Part shown: positions 8,405 to 16,918 of the stretch, in pieces
Layout: every line of letters begins with the position of its first letter
Numbering within the stretch: the first letter of the stretch is position 1
NCBI RefSeq assembly: GCF_000737245.1
Contig: NZ_JPQU01000089.1
Span: forward strand, 124,001-188,000
Reading direction: 5' to 3'
From: Pseudomonas syringae
Lineage (GTDB): Bacteria > Pseudomonadota > Gammaproteobacteria > Pseudomonadales > Pseudomonadaceae
DNA: 64,000 nucleotides
Program-made: the position numbers and the translations under genes
The notes under the pieces: generated by a model
What the model saw: only the letters and a program-made list of their open reading frames with translations
Database searches by the model: none
What the model was told of the DNA's origin: nothing

Positions 8405-8749
8405 TCAGGCTACCGAGTTGATCGGTGTTTCCGGATGCCAGGCGTCCATCAGCGGGCTGACTTCAACTTTGGTCAGTTCGCTACGGCCCTTGAGCCAGGC
8501 TTCAACGACTGCGCGTTGCTCTTCAGTCACCGAGCCGCGCTTGGCGAGGCATACCAGACCGAAGTCATCACCGCCAACATAGTCCAGACCATTGGCGTCC
8601 ATGGCTTCTGTCAGGAAAGCATCAAGGAAAGCGTCGATCGCCTGGTCGTCAAGATCTTGTTTGAAGTCCAGGTTAAGCTCAAAACCCAGCTCCTGGAATT
8701 CATCCACGCAGAGTTTTTTGCGCAGACGGCGGGAACGGTTAGTGGCCAT
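8405..8749 (-). CDS. yggL: YggL-family 50S-ribosome-associated protein
   Basis: 114 residues from the ATG at 8749, which has a GAGGA ribosome site; an in-frame start five codons upstream is less likely. MATNRSRRLRKKLCVDEF and the GFELNLDF...DFLDAF-type pattern are diagnostic of the YggL (DUF469) family. In E. coli this protein associates with the large ribosomal subunit. It is a small acidic cytoplasmic protein, transcribed alone. Confidence 0.88.
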   Translation of the reverse strand: MATNRSRRLRKKLCVDEFQELGFELNLDFKQDLDDQAIDAFLDAFLTEAMDANGLDYVGGDDFGLVCLAKRGSVTEEQRAVVEAWLKGRSELTKVEVSPLMDAWHPETPINSVA

Positions 8750-9030
8750 TGGGACAATCCTCATAAGTAATATCGGGCGGCACTTTATCAGTTTGGACAG
8801 GTAAATGCCCGCATATCAGACTATCTGACGACTAGCCCCCTGCCGGACTGCAAAAAATCCCCCGCCGGGACCTTGGCCGGGGCCCAAGTGAGCCGTGATT
8901 GGGGCATAATGCGTCGGCATTTCAGGCATATTCCATTTTTATCGCGACACTATTTGAGTTACGGCTATTTTTTATTGAGGGAATCCATCCATGCCCTCTC
9001 GTTTCCCGTCTTGCAGTAGGGTTTTATTGA

Positions 9031-10500
9031 ATGATCAAATCATTGCGTCCCTTGTTTTTTGCCACCCTTCTTTTCCCATTGGCTTTGCCGGTTAAGGCAG
9101 AGCCGATCAACACATCACTTCCTCCCAAGGTTCAGCAAGCGCTAAAGGCCAGCAAGCTCGGCAATGACGCTCTGTCGCTGGTCATGCTGCCACTCAATGG
9201 TCCAGGTACTCCGACCGTTTTCAATGCTGATGTGTCGGTCAATCCGGCTTCAACCATGAAGCTGGTAACCACCTATGCCGCACTGGAGATGCTCGGCCCA
9301 ACCCACCAATGGAAAACCGAATTCTTCACCGACGGCACGCTCAACAATGGCGTCCTGCGCGGCAACCTTTACCTCAAGGGCGGCGGCGACCCAAAACTGA
9401 ATATGGAGAAACTCTGGTTGCTGATGCGTGACCTTCGCGCTAACGGCGTGCAGCAAGTCACCGGCGATCTGGTACTGGATCGCAGCCATTTCGTACAGCC
9501 GCAGCTGCCAGTATTCGATGATGATGGCAATGACAAGAACAAGCCCTTCCTGGTCAAGCCCGATTCGCTGATGGTCAACCTGAAGGCGCTACGTTTCGTC
9601 ACCCGCAACGATGGCGGCAAGGTCCTGGTTTCCGTTGAGCCGCCAATCGCCAGCATTCGTGTCGACAATCAGGTCAAGGCTGTCGCGTCGAAACAATGTG
9701 CCGGTGATGTGCGTTACAACCCGGTGCCACAGGTGGATGGCAGCGTTCTAGTGACGGTAAGCGGTCAGTTGGGTGACGGCTGTAATTCGCAAACCTACTT
9801 GTCACTGCTTGACCACCCGACTTATGCGGCGGGTGCCGTTCGCGCGATCTGGCAGGAACTGGGCGGCAGTATTCTGGGCAAGGACCGCGTGGACGTCGTG
9901 CCAGGCAGCGCCAAGTTGCTGGCCAAGGCCTTCTCCCCGGATCTGGTTGAAGTCATCCGTGACATCAATAAATTCAGTAACAACACCATGGCCCAGCAGC
10001 TGTTCCTCAGCCTTGGTTCGGAGTTTCGTAACGAAGCCGACGGCGATGACGCCAAGGCAGCACAACGCGTGATCCGTCAGTGGCTGGCGAAAAAAGGCAT
10101 CACCGCACCACATCTGGTCATGGAAAACGGTTCAGGATTGTCACGAGCGGAGCGCGTCAGCGCCCGGGAGATGGCGATCATCCTGCAAGCTGCATGGCGC
10201 AGCCCCTATGCTGCGGAGTTCATGAGCTCTATGCCGCTGGCGGGCATGGACGGCACTATGCGCAAACGCCTCAAACGCACCCCATTGCTGGGTGAAGCCC
10301 ATATCAAGACCGGCACCTTGAACACCGTGCGCGCCATCGCGGGATTTAGCCGCGACAGCAATGGCAATACCTGGGCGGTAGTCGCCATCCTCAACGACCC
10401 TCGCCCATGGGGTGCTTCATCGGTACTGGACGAGGTATTGGTCGAGCTGTATCGCCAGCCGAAGCTGGTCAACAACACGGTATCGATTCAGGCGCCTTGA
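9031..10500 (+). CDS. dacB: D-alanyl-D-alanine carboxypeptidase/endopeptidase (PBP4)
   Basis: 489 residues with an N-terminal signal peptide (about 1-23, ending VKA). It is a periplasmic class-C low-molecular-weight penicillin-binding protein that trims and cleaves peptidoglycan peptide cross-links. The three active-site motifs are present: S74-T-M-K77, S316-N-N and K426-T-G. Residues between the first two motifs form the extra domains typical of PBP4. The 266-base spacer upstream probably holds its own promoter. In pseudomonads PBP4 also influences AmpC induction, which is family knowledge rather than sequence evidence. Confidence 0.93.
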   Translation: MIKSLRPLFFATLLFPLALPVKAEPINTSLPPKVQQALKASKLGNDALSLVMLPLNGPGTPTVFNADVSVNPASTMKLVTTYAALEMLGPTHQWKTEFFTDGTLNNGVLRGNLYLKGGGDPKLNMEKLWLLMRDLRANGVQQVTGDLVLDRSHFVQPQLPVFDDDGNDKNKPFLVKPDSLMVNLKALRFVTRNDGGKVLVSVEPPIASIRVDNQVKAVASKQCAGDVRYNPVPQVDGSVLVTVSGQLGDGCNSQTYLSLLDHPTYAAGAVRAIWQELGGSILGKDRVDVVPGSAKLLAKAFSPDLVEVIRDINKFSNNTMAQQLFLSLGSEFRNEADGDDAKAAQRVIRQWLAKKGITAPHLVMENGSGLSRAERVSAREMAIILQAAWRSPYAAEFMSSMPLAGMDGTMRKRLKRTPLLGEAHIKTGTLNTVRAIAGFSRDSNGNTWAVVAILNDPRPWGASSVLDEVLVELYRQPKLVNNTVSIQAP

Positions 10501-10515
10501 TCCACACACCAGCCC

Positions 10516-10596
10516 GTAGGAGCTGCCGAAGACTGCGAACAGCGGCTATCAGGTAAACCGCTTTCGCGGCCGTCGTAACCTCCGACGGCTCCTACA
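10516..10596. repeat. REP-type inverted repeat (GTAGGAGCTGCCGAAG family)
   Basis: GTAGGAGCTGCCGAAG opens and CCGACGGCTCCTAC closes an imperfect inverted repeat between convergent dacB and rlmKL. It probably also acts as a transcription barrier, as no other terminator is seen. Related units occur at 14940-15012 and, degenerate, at 42876-42940. Confidence 0.7.
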
Positions 10597-10612
10597 GGTC
10601 CAGCTTTGATAG

Positions 10613-12883
10613 TTACTTCGCAGTAATCTTCCACGCCCGGTGAATCTTGCTGTTACGCGCAAAATCCGGATCAATGGTTTGCGCGCTGATTTCCTCTACC
10701 GCATAACGCTGAGCCAGATTTTCGTCGAGGACGAACTTGCGGAAGTTATTCGAGAAATACAGCACACCGCCCGGGGCCAGGCGAGCCATTGCCAGATCAA
10801 GCAACTGCACCTGATCCCGCTGCACATCGAAGATTCCTTCCATGCGTTTGGAGTTGGAGAACGTCGGCGGGTCGATAAAGATCAGGTCGTACTCTTCACG
10901 ACAGGCTTCCAGCCAGACCATCACATCGGCCTGCTCCAGACGGTTCTTGTCAGAGAAACCGTTTAGCGACAAATTGCGACGAGCCCAATCCAGATAGGTG
11001 CGAGAGAGGTCGACACTGGTGGTGCTGCGCGCACCGCCCTTGGCGGCGTGCACACTGGCGGTCGCAGTGTACGAATACAGATTGAGGAAGCGCTTGCCCG
11101 CTGCTTCACGCTGAATTCGCATGCGCATGGCGCGGTGATCGAGGAACAGCCCGGTATCCAGGTAGTCGGTCAGATTGACCAGCAACTTGACCCCGCCTTC
11201 GTTGACCTCCAGAAACTGGCCCTGAGCGCTCTGACGCTCATATTGCTTGGTACCGCTCTGACGTTCGCGGCGCTTGATCACCACGCGATTCTTGTCGACA
11301 TTCAGCGCCTGAGGGATGGCAGCCAATGCATCAAACAAACGGGCCGACGCTTTCTCCGGATCGATAGACTTAGGTGCGGCATATTCCTGTACATGCACCC
11401 AATCCTGATACAGATCAATGGCCAGCGAATACTCCGGCATATCAGCGTCATAAACGCGATAGCAGTCAATGCCGTCACGGCGGACCCACTTGCCCAACAA
11501 CTTGAGATTCTTCTGCAGACGGTTGGCGAACATCTGCCCGCCTTCGCTCAGGCGTGGCTGCTCGACCACCACCGGAGCGGGTTTGATCGGGTTGCCATTC
11601 TTGTTGTACTTCTCGTACTTGCCGGGGGTGACCAGCGGGCCGGTATCTTCAACCTCGACCTGTTCACGCTCGACCTGGCGCTGCTCTGCGGTACGGCGCT
11701 CGCCCGTCACGAACTGATCCGGCACCACTTTGATCAGCAGCAGTTTGCACGGCAACGCGCCATTCCAGAACGCATATTGCTTATGGCTGCGAATGCCCAT
11801 GCGCTTGCCCAGATCAGGCGCGCCGGTGAATACAGCCGCCTCCCAGTTCAGGCAGGCCTGACGCAGGCGCTCGCCAAGATTCTGATAGAGGTACAGCAGA
11901 CTCGCTTCGTCGCCCAGGCGCTCACCGTAGGGAGGGTTGCAAATCACCAAGCCTTTCTGATTCTGGTCCGGGCGCGGCTCGAAAGTCGCGACCTCGCCCT
12001 GATAGACCTTGATCCACTCGCTCAACCCGGCGCGCTCGATGTTGTTACGGCCCGGCTGGATCAGGCGCGGATCGGCTTCATAGCCGCGAATCCACAGAGG
12101 TGGTTTGGCCAGACCCGCCTCAGCACGGGCAAGCGCCTCGTCATGCAGCTTGCGCCACAGTGCCGGGACGTGGCCCAGCCATGCAGAAAAGCCCCAACGC
12201 TCGCGCTTAAGGTTTGGCGCGATATCCGCAGCGATCATCGCCGCCTCAACCAGGAACGTCCCTACACCGCACATCGGGTCAGCCAGCGCACCACCTTCAG
12301 ACGCAATTCGCGGCCAGCCCGCACGAATAAGGATTGCAGCGGCGAGGTTCTCTTTAAGCGGTGCAGCACCCTGCTGCAAACGATAGCCACGCTGGTGCAG
12401 GCTATGGCCAGAGAGGTCCAGTGAGAGAATGGCTTCGCCGCGATCCAGACGCAAATGAACACGCAGGTCCGGATTGAGCTTGTCCACCGAAGGGCGTGAG
12501 CCATCTGCGGTGCGAAGCTTGTCGACGATGGCGTCCTTGACTTTCAAGGCGCCGAAATGGGTGTTGTCGATGCCCGACCCGTGGCCGCTGAACTCGACGG
12601 CCAGAGATCCATCTGGCTCCAGATGATCATGCCAGTCGACATGCAGCACGCCGTGGTAAAGGTCTTCGGCATCCTTCATTGGAAAGCGTTTGAGCACCAA
12701 CAGCACGCGGTTGGCCAGACGAGACCATAGGCAAAGGCGGTAGGCGGTCTCCATGTCGGCACTGCCGCGAATGGCTGAGGTATGTTCGCGGGTTTCCTCG
12801 AGGCCCAGCGCAGTGGCTTCCTCGGCAAGCAGCCCTTCCAGCCCTTTAGGGCAAGTGAGGAAAAGTTCGTAACGATCCGACAT
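10613..12883 (-). CDS. rlmKL: Bifunctional 23S rRNA m2G2445/m7G2069 methyltransferase
   Basis: 756 residues from the ATG at 12883 (MSDRYELFLTCPKGLE); the 16 codons upstream of this are not family-like. An N-terminal THUMP domain (about 45-155) precedes the RlmL methyltransferase (N2 of G2445), with its CNPPYGERLG catalytic motif near residue 316. The C-terminal RlmK methyltransferase (N7 of G2069) has IDPPTFSNSKRM near residue 671. Both active sites look intact and the length matches the E. coli fusion. It acts on 23S rRNA during large-subunit assembly. Confidence 0.94.
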   Translation of the reverse strand: MSDRYELFLTCPKGLEGLLAEEATALGLEETREHTSAIRGSADMETAYRLCLWSRLANRVLLVLKRFPMKDAEDLYHGVLHVDWHDHLEPDGSLAVEFSGHGSGIDNTHFGALKVKDAIVDKLRTADGSRPSVDKLNPDLRVHLRLDRGEAILSLDLSGHSLHQRGYRLQQGAAPLKENLAAAILIRAGWPRIASEGGALADPMCGVGTFLVEAAMIAADIAPNLKRERWGFSAWLGHVPALWRKLHDEALARAEAGLAKPPLWIRGYEADPRLIQPGRNNIERAGLSEWIKVYQGEVATFEPRPDQNQKGLVICNPPYGERLGDEASLLYLYQNLGERLRQACLNWEAAVFTGAPDLGKRMGIRSHKQYAFWNGALPCKLLLIKVVPDQFVTGERRTAEQRQVEREQVEVEDTGPLVTPGKYEKYNKNGNPIKPAPVVVEQPRLSEGGQMFANRLQKNLKLLGKWVRRDGIDCYRVYDADMPEYSLAIDLYQDWVHVQEYAAPKSIDPEKASARLFDALAAIPQALNVDKNRVVIKRRERQSGTKQYERQSAQGQFLEVNEGGVKLLVNLTDYLDTGLFLDHRAMRMRIQREAAGKRFLNLYSYTATASVHAAKGGARSTTSVDLSRTYLDWARRNLSLNGFSDKNRLEQADVMVWLEACREEYDLIFIDPPTFSNSKRMEGIFDVQRDQVQLLDLAMARLAPGGVLYFSNNFRKFVLDENLAQRYAVEEISAQTIDPDFARNSKIHRAWKITAK

Positions 12884-13450
12884 GAATATTCCAGGGCCTG
12901 AGCCATAAGCGGCGGGCAACGCATTGCCCAACCAGATTTAAAACAGACGTCTTTCTTGGAGACCGCCTGCGTGGCACACAAGTCGTGCCGAGCCAGCGTC
13001 TGAACCATCAAGGTAAAGAGCCAGCCAGTCCCGGCCACCGTGGCCAAAGGACATTAGAAAAAATTACTATTGAGCATGACAACAGCGGCAATAAAAAGTC
13101 ACATCGCGACCCTTCGTCGAATTACGGCTACTTGCACCCAGCCATCATTCGCATTTACGAAAGGGCCGATACATCCTCTGCAAGCCTTGTGGATGCAGGC
13201 TTGCAGAAATAATCAGATTTGAAACACCTGTTTCTTATGTTCTGGTTAACAAAAATGTTACGTGCTTATGACAAAACGATCATTCACAGGGCCCGATCCA
13301 TTGGTTAGAAATCACCTCAGGTTGTCACTGCAACGGTGATAGCACAAAGCCCGCGACGCCGGCAGCGGGCACCAACGGCAGAAAACTTTCTGCCCGACCT
13401 CGACATGAGGTCTCAGGGACATAACAGTCAACAAACGAGGGCAACACCCT
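12884..13450. other. Spacer and structured leader ahead of rmf
   Basis: 567 bases without a convincing gene. A 10-bp perfect inverted repeat, TCTGCAAGCC (13177-13186) with GGCTTGCAGA (13198-13207), lies mid-spacer. Three compact hairpins then lead into rmf: GCCCGC/GCGGGC (13349-13370), CAGAA/TTCTG (13379-13392) and GACCTC/GAGGTC (13396-13412). Upstream, GTTG/CAAC at 13321-13334 may add a fourth. This spacing suggests a long structured 5' leader on the rmf mRNA. Confidence 0.55.
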
Positions 13451-13666
13451 ATGAGAAGACTTAAGCGTGATCCGTTGGAAAGAGCATTTTTACGCGGATA
13501 TCAATTTGGTGTTCATGGTAAATCCCGTGAGCTTTGCCCTTTTACTCTACCGTCGGTGCGCCAAGCCTGGATCAATGGCTGGCGAGAAGGACGTGGCGAC
13601 AACTGGGACGGTATGACCGGCACTGCGGGAATCCACAGACTCAACGAACTTCACGCGGTCGGATAA
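13451..13666 (+). CDS. rmf: Ribosome modulation factor
   Basis: 71 residues. MRRLKRDPLERAFLRGYQ, the central QAWINGWREGR and the length identify Rmf. It binds the 30S subunit and pairs 70S ribosomes into inactive 100S dimers during stationary phase or starvation, protecting them. The GAGGGCAAC just upstream supplies a ribosome site. It is monocistronic: a structured leader precedes it and a strong terminator follows about 90 bases after the stop. Confidence 0.96.
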   Translation: MRRLKRDPLERAFLRGYQFGVHGKSRELCPFTLPSVRQAWINGWREGRGDNWDGMTGTAGIHRLNELHAVG

Positions 13667-13753
13667 TCAGGTAAATCTCCGACCAGTCCATCAAAAATTG
13701 TTGAAATCGATCCAAACCAGAAGCGTCCCATCCGGGCGCCGGGCGTAAAGCCC

Positions 13754-13782
13754 AAGGGGTTCCTTCTGGAACCCCTTTTTTT
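13754..13782 (+). terminator. Rho-independent terminator of rmf
   Basis: AAGGGGTTCC (13754-13763) and GGAACCCCTT (13768-13777) form a perfect 10-bp stem with a TTCT loop, followed by a run of seven T. The T-tract lies on the rmf side. The opposite strand lacks one, so convergent pyrD is probably not terminated efficiently here. Confidence 0.9.
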
Positions 13783-13809
13783 GTCCGACGCTTGTAAATT
13801 ACTGACGGC

Positions 13810-14835
13810 TCATCCCCTGGGCATGGCCGCGATAGCATCCACCGACTGACGAATCAGCGCCGGGCCCTTGTAGATAAAACCTGAGTAGATCTGAACCAGG
13901 CTTGCACCCGCGGCGATTTTCTCAGCCGCATGCTTGCCCTCGGTGATTCCGCCTGCTGCGATGATCGGCATCCGGCCCGCCAACTCAGCGGCGAGCACTT
14001 TGACGGTGTGCGTGCTTTTCTCACGAACCGGAGCACCGGACAACCCGCCCGCCTCGTCGGCATGAGGCAAGCCCTCGACGCCCTGACGGCTAAGGGTGGT
14101 ATTAGTAGCTATCACAGCATCCATACCGGACTCGACCAGCGCAGCAGCCACCAGAACGGTTTCTTCGTCGGTCATGTCCGGCGCAATCTTGATCGCCAGC
14201 GGCACACGCTTACCGTGTAAAGCCGTCAGGGCCTCCTGGCGAACGCGCAGTGCCTCAAGCAATTGCTTGAGGGAATCACCAAATTGAAGGCTGCGCAGGC
14301 CAGGGGTGTTCGGTGAACTGACGTTGACGGTCACATAGCTGGCATGGGCGTAAACCTTATCCAGGCAAATCAGGTAGTCATCCACGGCGCGCTCGACTGG
14401 CGTATCGAAGTTCTTGCCGATATTGATCCCCAGAATGCCTTTGTAGCTGGCTGCCTGAACACGTGTGACAAGGTTATCGACGCCGAGGTTGTTGAACCCC
14501 ATGCGGTTGATGATCGCCTCGGCGTGGGGCAGCCGGAAAATACGAGGTTTGGGGTTACCCGGTTGGGCTCGCGGGGTCACAGTACCAATTTCCACGAAGC
14601 CAAAGCCCAACTGCGCGAAACCATCGATAGCCGCGCCGTTCTTGTCCAGCCCAGCCGCAAGCCCTACCGGATTAGGGAAATCCAGCCCCATGACATTCAC
14701 CGGAAAACGCGCAGGCGTCTTGCTGAGCAAGCCGTTGAGCCCTAACCGACCACCGGCGCCGATCAAATCCAGCGACAAGTCGTGTGATGTTTCCGGGGAG
14801 AGTTTGAACAGTAACTGGCGGGCCAGGTTATACAT
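13810..14835 (-). CDS. pyrD: Dihydroorotate dehydrogenase (quinone), class 2
   Basis: 341 residues starting at the ATG at 14835 (MYNLARQLLFKLSPE). The open frame continues about 75 codons upstream but has no family similarity. It is a membrane-associated flavoenzyme that oxidises dihydroorotate to orotate with quinone in pyrimidine synthesis. The N-terminal amphipathic helices of class 2, the FMN-binding VNVSSPNTPGLR segment with its catalytic Ser, and IIAAGGI near the C-terminus are visible. Transcribed alone. Confidence 0.95.
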   Translation of the reverse strand: MYNLARQLLFKLSPETSHDLSLDLIGAGGRLGLNGLLSKTPARFPVNVMGLDFPNPVGLAAGLDKNGAAIDGFAQLGFGFVEIGTVTPRAQPGNPKPRIFRLPHAEAIINRMGFNNLGVDNLVTRVQAASYKGILGINIGKNFDTPVERAVDDYLICLDKVYAHASYVTVNVSSPNTPGLRSLQFGDSLKQLLEALRVRQEALTALHGKRVPLAIKIAPDMTDEETVLVAAALVESGMDAVIATNTTLSRQGVEGLPHADEAGGLSGAPVREKSTHTVKVLAAELAGRMPIIAAGGITEGKHAAEKIAAGASLVQIYSGFIYKGPALIRQSVDAIAAMPRG

Positions 14836-14928
14836 GGGCGGGCGCGGCTCGTGAATAGCTGAATGCAGGGACGCGATTATAGACGCCTTGGACGGATCCA
14901 TGCGAGGCATGTGCGCAGTTTTAAGCCA

Positions 14929-15015
14929 TGCCCCCCCCCTGTTGGAGCTACCTAAGGCTGCGAATGACGGGTGACAATCAAATTGCCTTCGCTGCCTTCG
15001 GCAGCTCCTTGGGAT
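14929..15015. repeat. C9 tract and degenerate REP-type inverted repeat
   Basis: A run of nine C (about 14931-14939) is followed by TTGGAGCTACCTAAGGCTGC and, in inverse orientation, GCTGCCTTCGGCAGCTCC. This is a decayed member of the family seen at 10516-10596, lying between oprF and pyrD on the minus strand. Confidence 0.55.
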
Positions 15016-15045
15016 CGTAGACGTCATGTGGCAAATCGCAGGCAA

Positions 15046-15074
15046 AGAAAAGCCCGGCATGAGCCGGGCCTTTC
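15046..15074 (-). terminator. Rho-independent terminator of oprF
   Basis: Read on the minus strand, GCCCGGC-TCAT-GCCGGGC is preceded by AAAGG and followed by TTTTCTTT, about 30 bases past the oprF stop. This is a classical terminator for the abundant oprF mRNA. Confidence 0.9.
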
Positions 15075-15099
15075 TATTGAAGCGAGGGAAGCAGGCTAA

Positions 15100-16134
15100 T
15101 TACTTAGCTTGTGCTTCAACTTCAGCTTCTACGCGACGGTTTACAGCGCGGCCAGCGTCAGTTGCGTTGTCAGCAACTGGACGGGATTCGCCATAACCAA
15201 CCGAGTTTACGCGGCTAGCGCCAACACCGTACTGGTTAACCAGAACCTGTTTAACGGCGTTTGCACGACGCTCGGACAGTTTCTGGTTGTAAGCGTCAGG
15301 ACCGACGGAGTCAGTGTGACCTTCAACAGTGGTGGTGGTGGATGGGTATTGTTGCATGAAGTCAGCGAGGTTCTTGATGTCGCCGTAGCTGTTAGGCTTG
15401 ACTACGGATTTGTCGAAATCGAACTTCACGTCCAGCTCAACACGAACAACTTCAGCAACTGCTGGGCAGCCATCAGCGTCAACGGTAACGTTGGCTGGGG
15501 TGTCCGGGCACTTGTCAACGTTGTCGCACACGCCATCGTTGTCGCTGTCGGAGCAAACTTCAGCTACTGGAGCTGGTGCTGCTTCAACTTTCTTGGAGCC
15601 GCCACCGAAGTTTACGCCGATACCGACGCTTGGAGCCCACTCGGTGTCGCCTTGGTCGATGTTGTACTGAGCTTCAACGCCAGCACGGGCATAGAAGTTG
15701 TCAGTGAAGTACAGCTTGGCACCGCCGCCAACGTTGGCGAAGGTGGAGCCGTTACGACCGCCACGGCCATCTTGACCGAGGCTCTGGTCAGAGAAACCAG
15801 CCGAAACGTACGGACGCAGCATGTCGCCCGGGTTGTTGAAGTGGTACAGAGCGTCCAGAGCTGTGTTCGAGCCCTTGATGTTCTTACCGCTGTCGCTACG
15901 CACGTTGTGGACTTCGTCGTAACCCAGACGTACTTCAACGTCGTCAGTCAGGAAGTAACCTACGGAGCCGCCGAACAGGTTACCGTCGTTTTTAAAGTTA
16001 CGGGCGCTGTCGTAGTACTCTTTCTTGGCGAAGCCTTCGATTTCGACTGCGCCTTGGCCTTGAGCCAGAGCGCCGAAAGATGCCGCGGCAACAATAGTAC
16101 CAATGGCCAAGCCCAAGGTGTTTTTCAGTTTCAT
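15100..16134 (-). CDS. oprF: Major outer-membrane porin OprF
   Basis: 344 residues with a signal peptide (about 1-24, ending ALA). An N-terminal 8-stranded OmpA-type barrel (25-185) is joined by an Ala/Pro linker and a Cys-bearing thrombospondin-like loop (CSDSDNDGVCDNVDKCPDTP) to a C-terminal OmpA peptidoglycan-binding domain with VEGHTDSVGPDAYNQKLSERR. It anchors the outer membrane to the cell wall and forms a general pore. The order crfX-cmpX-sigX-oprF is the standard Pseudomonas arrangement, and SigX drives part of its expression. Confidence 0.97.
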   Translation of the reverse strand: MKLKNTLGLAIGTIVAAASFGALAQGQGAVEIEGFAKKEYYDSARNFKNDGNLFGGSVGYFLTDDVEVRLGYDEVHNVRSDSGKNIKGSNTALDALYHFNNPGDMLRPYVSAGFSDQSLGQDGRGGRNGSTFANVGGGAKLYFTDNFYARAGVEAQYNIDQGDTEWAPSVGIGVNFGGGSKKVEAAPAPVAEVCSDSDNDGVCDNVDKCPDTPANVTVDADGCPAVAEVVRVELDVKFDFDKSVVKPNSYGDIKNLADFMQQYPSTTTTVEGHTDSVGPDAYNQKLSERRANAVKQVLVNQYGVGASRVNSVGYGESRPVADNATDAGRAVNRRVEAEVEAQAK

Positions 16135-16193
16135 CCGTTAAATCCCCATCTGGTGATTGTAAAGCAGTCCCACGTATCCGGGGACAACTCATC

Positions 16194-16215
16194 GGCAAGT
16201 CTATCAGAACTTGCC
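16194..16215 (-). other. Hairpin between sigX and oprF
   Basis: GGCAAGT (16194-16200) and ACTTGCC (16209-16215) form a 7-bp stem with an 8-base loop shortly after the sigX stop and about 60 bases ahead of oprF. No T-run follows on either strand. It may attenuate read-through from sigX so that oprF depends mainly on its own promoters. Confidence 0.45.
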
Positions 16216-16241
16216 TGCTCGTTAGAGATATTTGCACCGAG

Positions 16242-16832
16242 TTAAGTTTCGGTAATACCTGCAAATTTCTCACGTAATTTATCCAAAGCCCGCTTGTAGC
16301 GCATTTTCGTTGCGCTCAAGCCCATGTGCATGATGTCTGCGATCTCCTGAAACTCCAGTTCTGCAACGAATCTCAGCACCAGAATCTCTCGATCAATCGG
16401 GTTCACATGCACAAGCCAGCGATCAAGCCCGCCCCGCTCTTCAGGTTTTGGCGTCTTCTCTTCGGACGCTTCCTCAAGTGGATCCAGACTCAGCGCGTCC
16501 ATCAAGCGACGCTTACGCCGTTCCTTTCTGTACTGCGTGATGCATTCGTTATAGGTAATGCTGTAGAGCCAGGTTTTGAACTTCGATTTACCCTCGAAGT
16601 TCTTCAAGCCATACAACACCTTAAGCATCACTTCCTGACAGACATCATCAGCATCGCGATCGTTCCCTAAATATCGTGCACAAACGTTAAAAAGTGTTCT
16701 CTGGTAGCGACGCATCAACTCTTCGTAAGCCCGCGTCACGTGAAAAAGCTCGACGTGCGCGTGCTCGACCAGCTCCTCATCAGAGAGCTCGCGGGGGTCA
16801 TAGCGCATCGATAGCGGTTGGGCGTTATTCAA
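16242..16832 (-). CDS. sigX: ECF sigma factor SigX
   Basis: 196 residues. Region 2 (RYLGNDRDADDVCQEVMLKV, then FKTWLYSITYNECI) and region 4 (LEFQEIADIMHMGLSATKMR) are clear. SigX is an extracytoplasmic-function sigma factor tied to membrane stress, OprF expression and fatty-acid metabolism. As in other pseudomonads no anti-sigma gene is adjacent; CmpX upstream is thought to influence its activity. It is preceded by 86 bases that should carry its promoter. Confidence 0.96.
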   Translation of the reverse strand: MNNAQPLSMRYDPRELSDEELVEHAHVELFHVTRAYEELMRRYQRTLFNVCARYLGNDRDADDVCQEVMLKVLYGLKNFEGKSKFKTWLYSITYNECITQYRKERRKRRLMDALSLDPLEEASEEKTPKPEERGGLDRWLVHVNPIDREILVLRFVAELEFQEIADIMHMGLSATKMRYKRALDKLREKFAGITET

Positions 16833-16918
16833 AACAAGTCGTGCCGACAGTCAGTTCAATGTCCGCCACTGTCCGGATCCCGGCAATTCGTGGCGGCATA
16901 GAGTAGCAGGTTAGCCGC

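Noticed and set aside
11048..12424. 458-codon open frame on the plus strand
   Set aside because: It lies entirely antisense to rlmKL, whose domains and motifs are unmistakable. Long antisense frames are common in GC-rich DNA.
12985..13212. 75-codon open frame upstream of rmf
   Set aside because: It ends inside the 10-bp inverted repeat, and its composition is not protein-like.
15109..16245. 378-codon open frame opposite oprF
   Set aside because: Exact antisense of oprF with Val-rich nonsense; no start or ribosome site.
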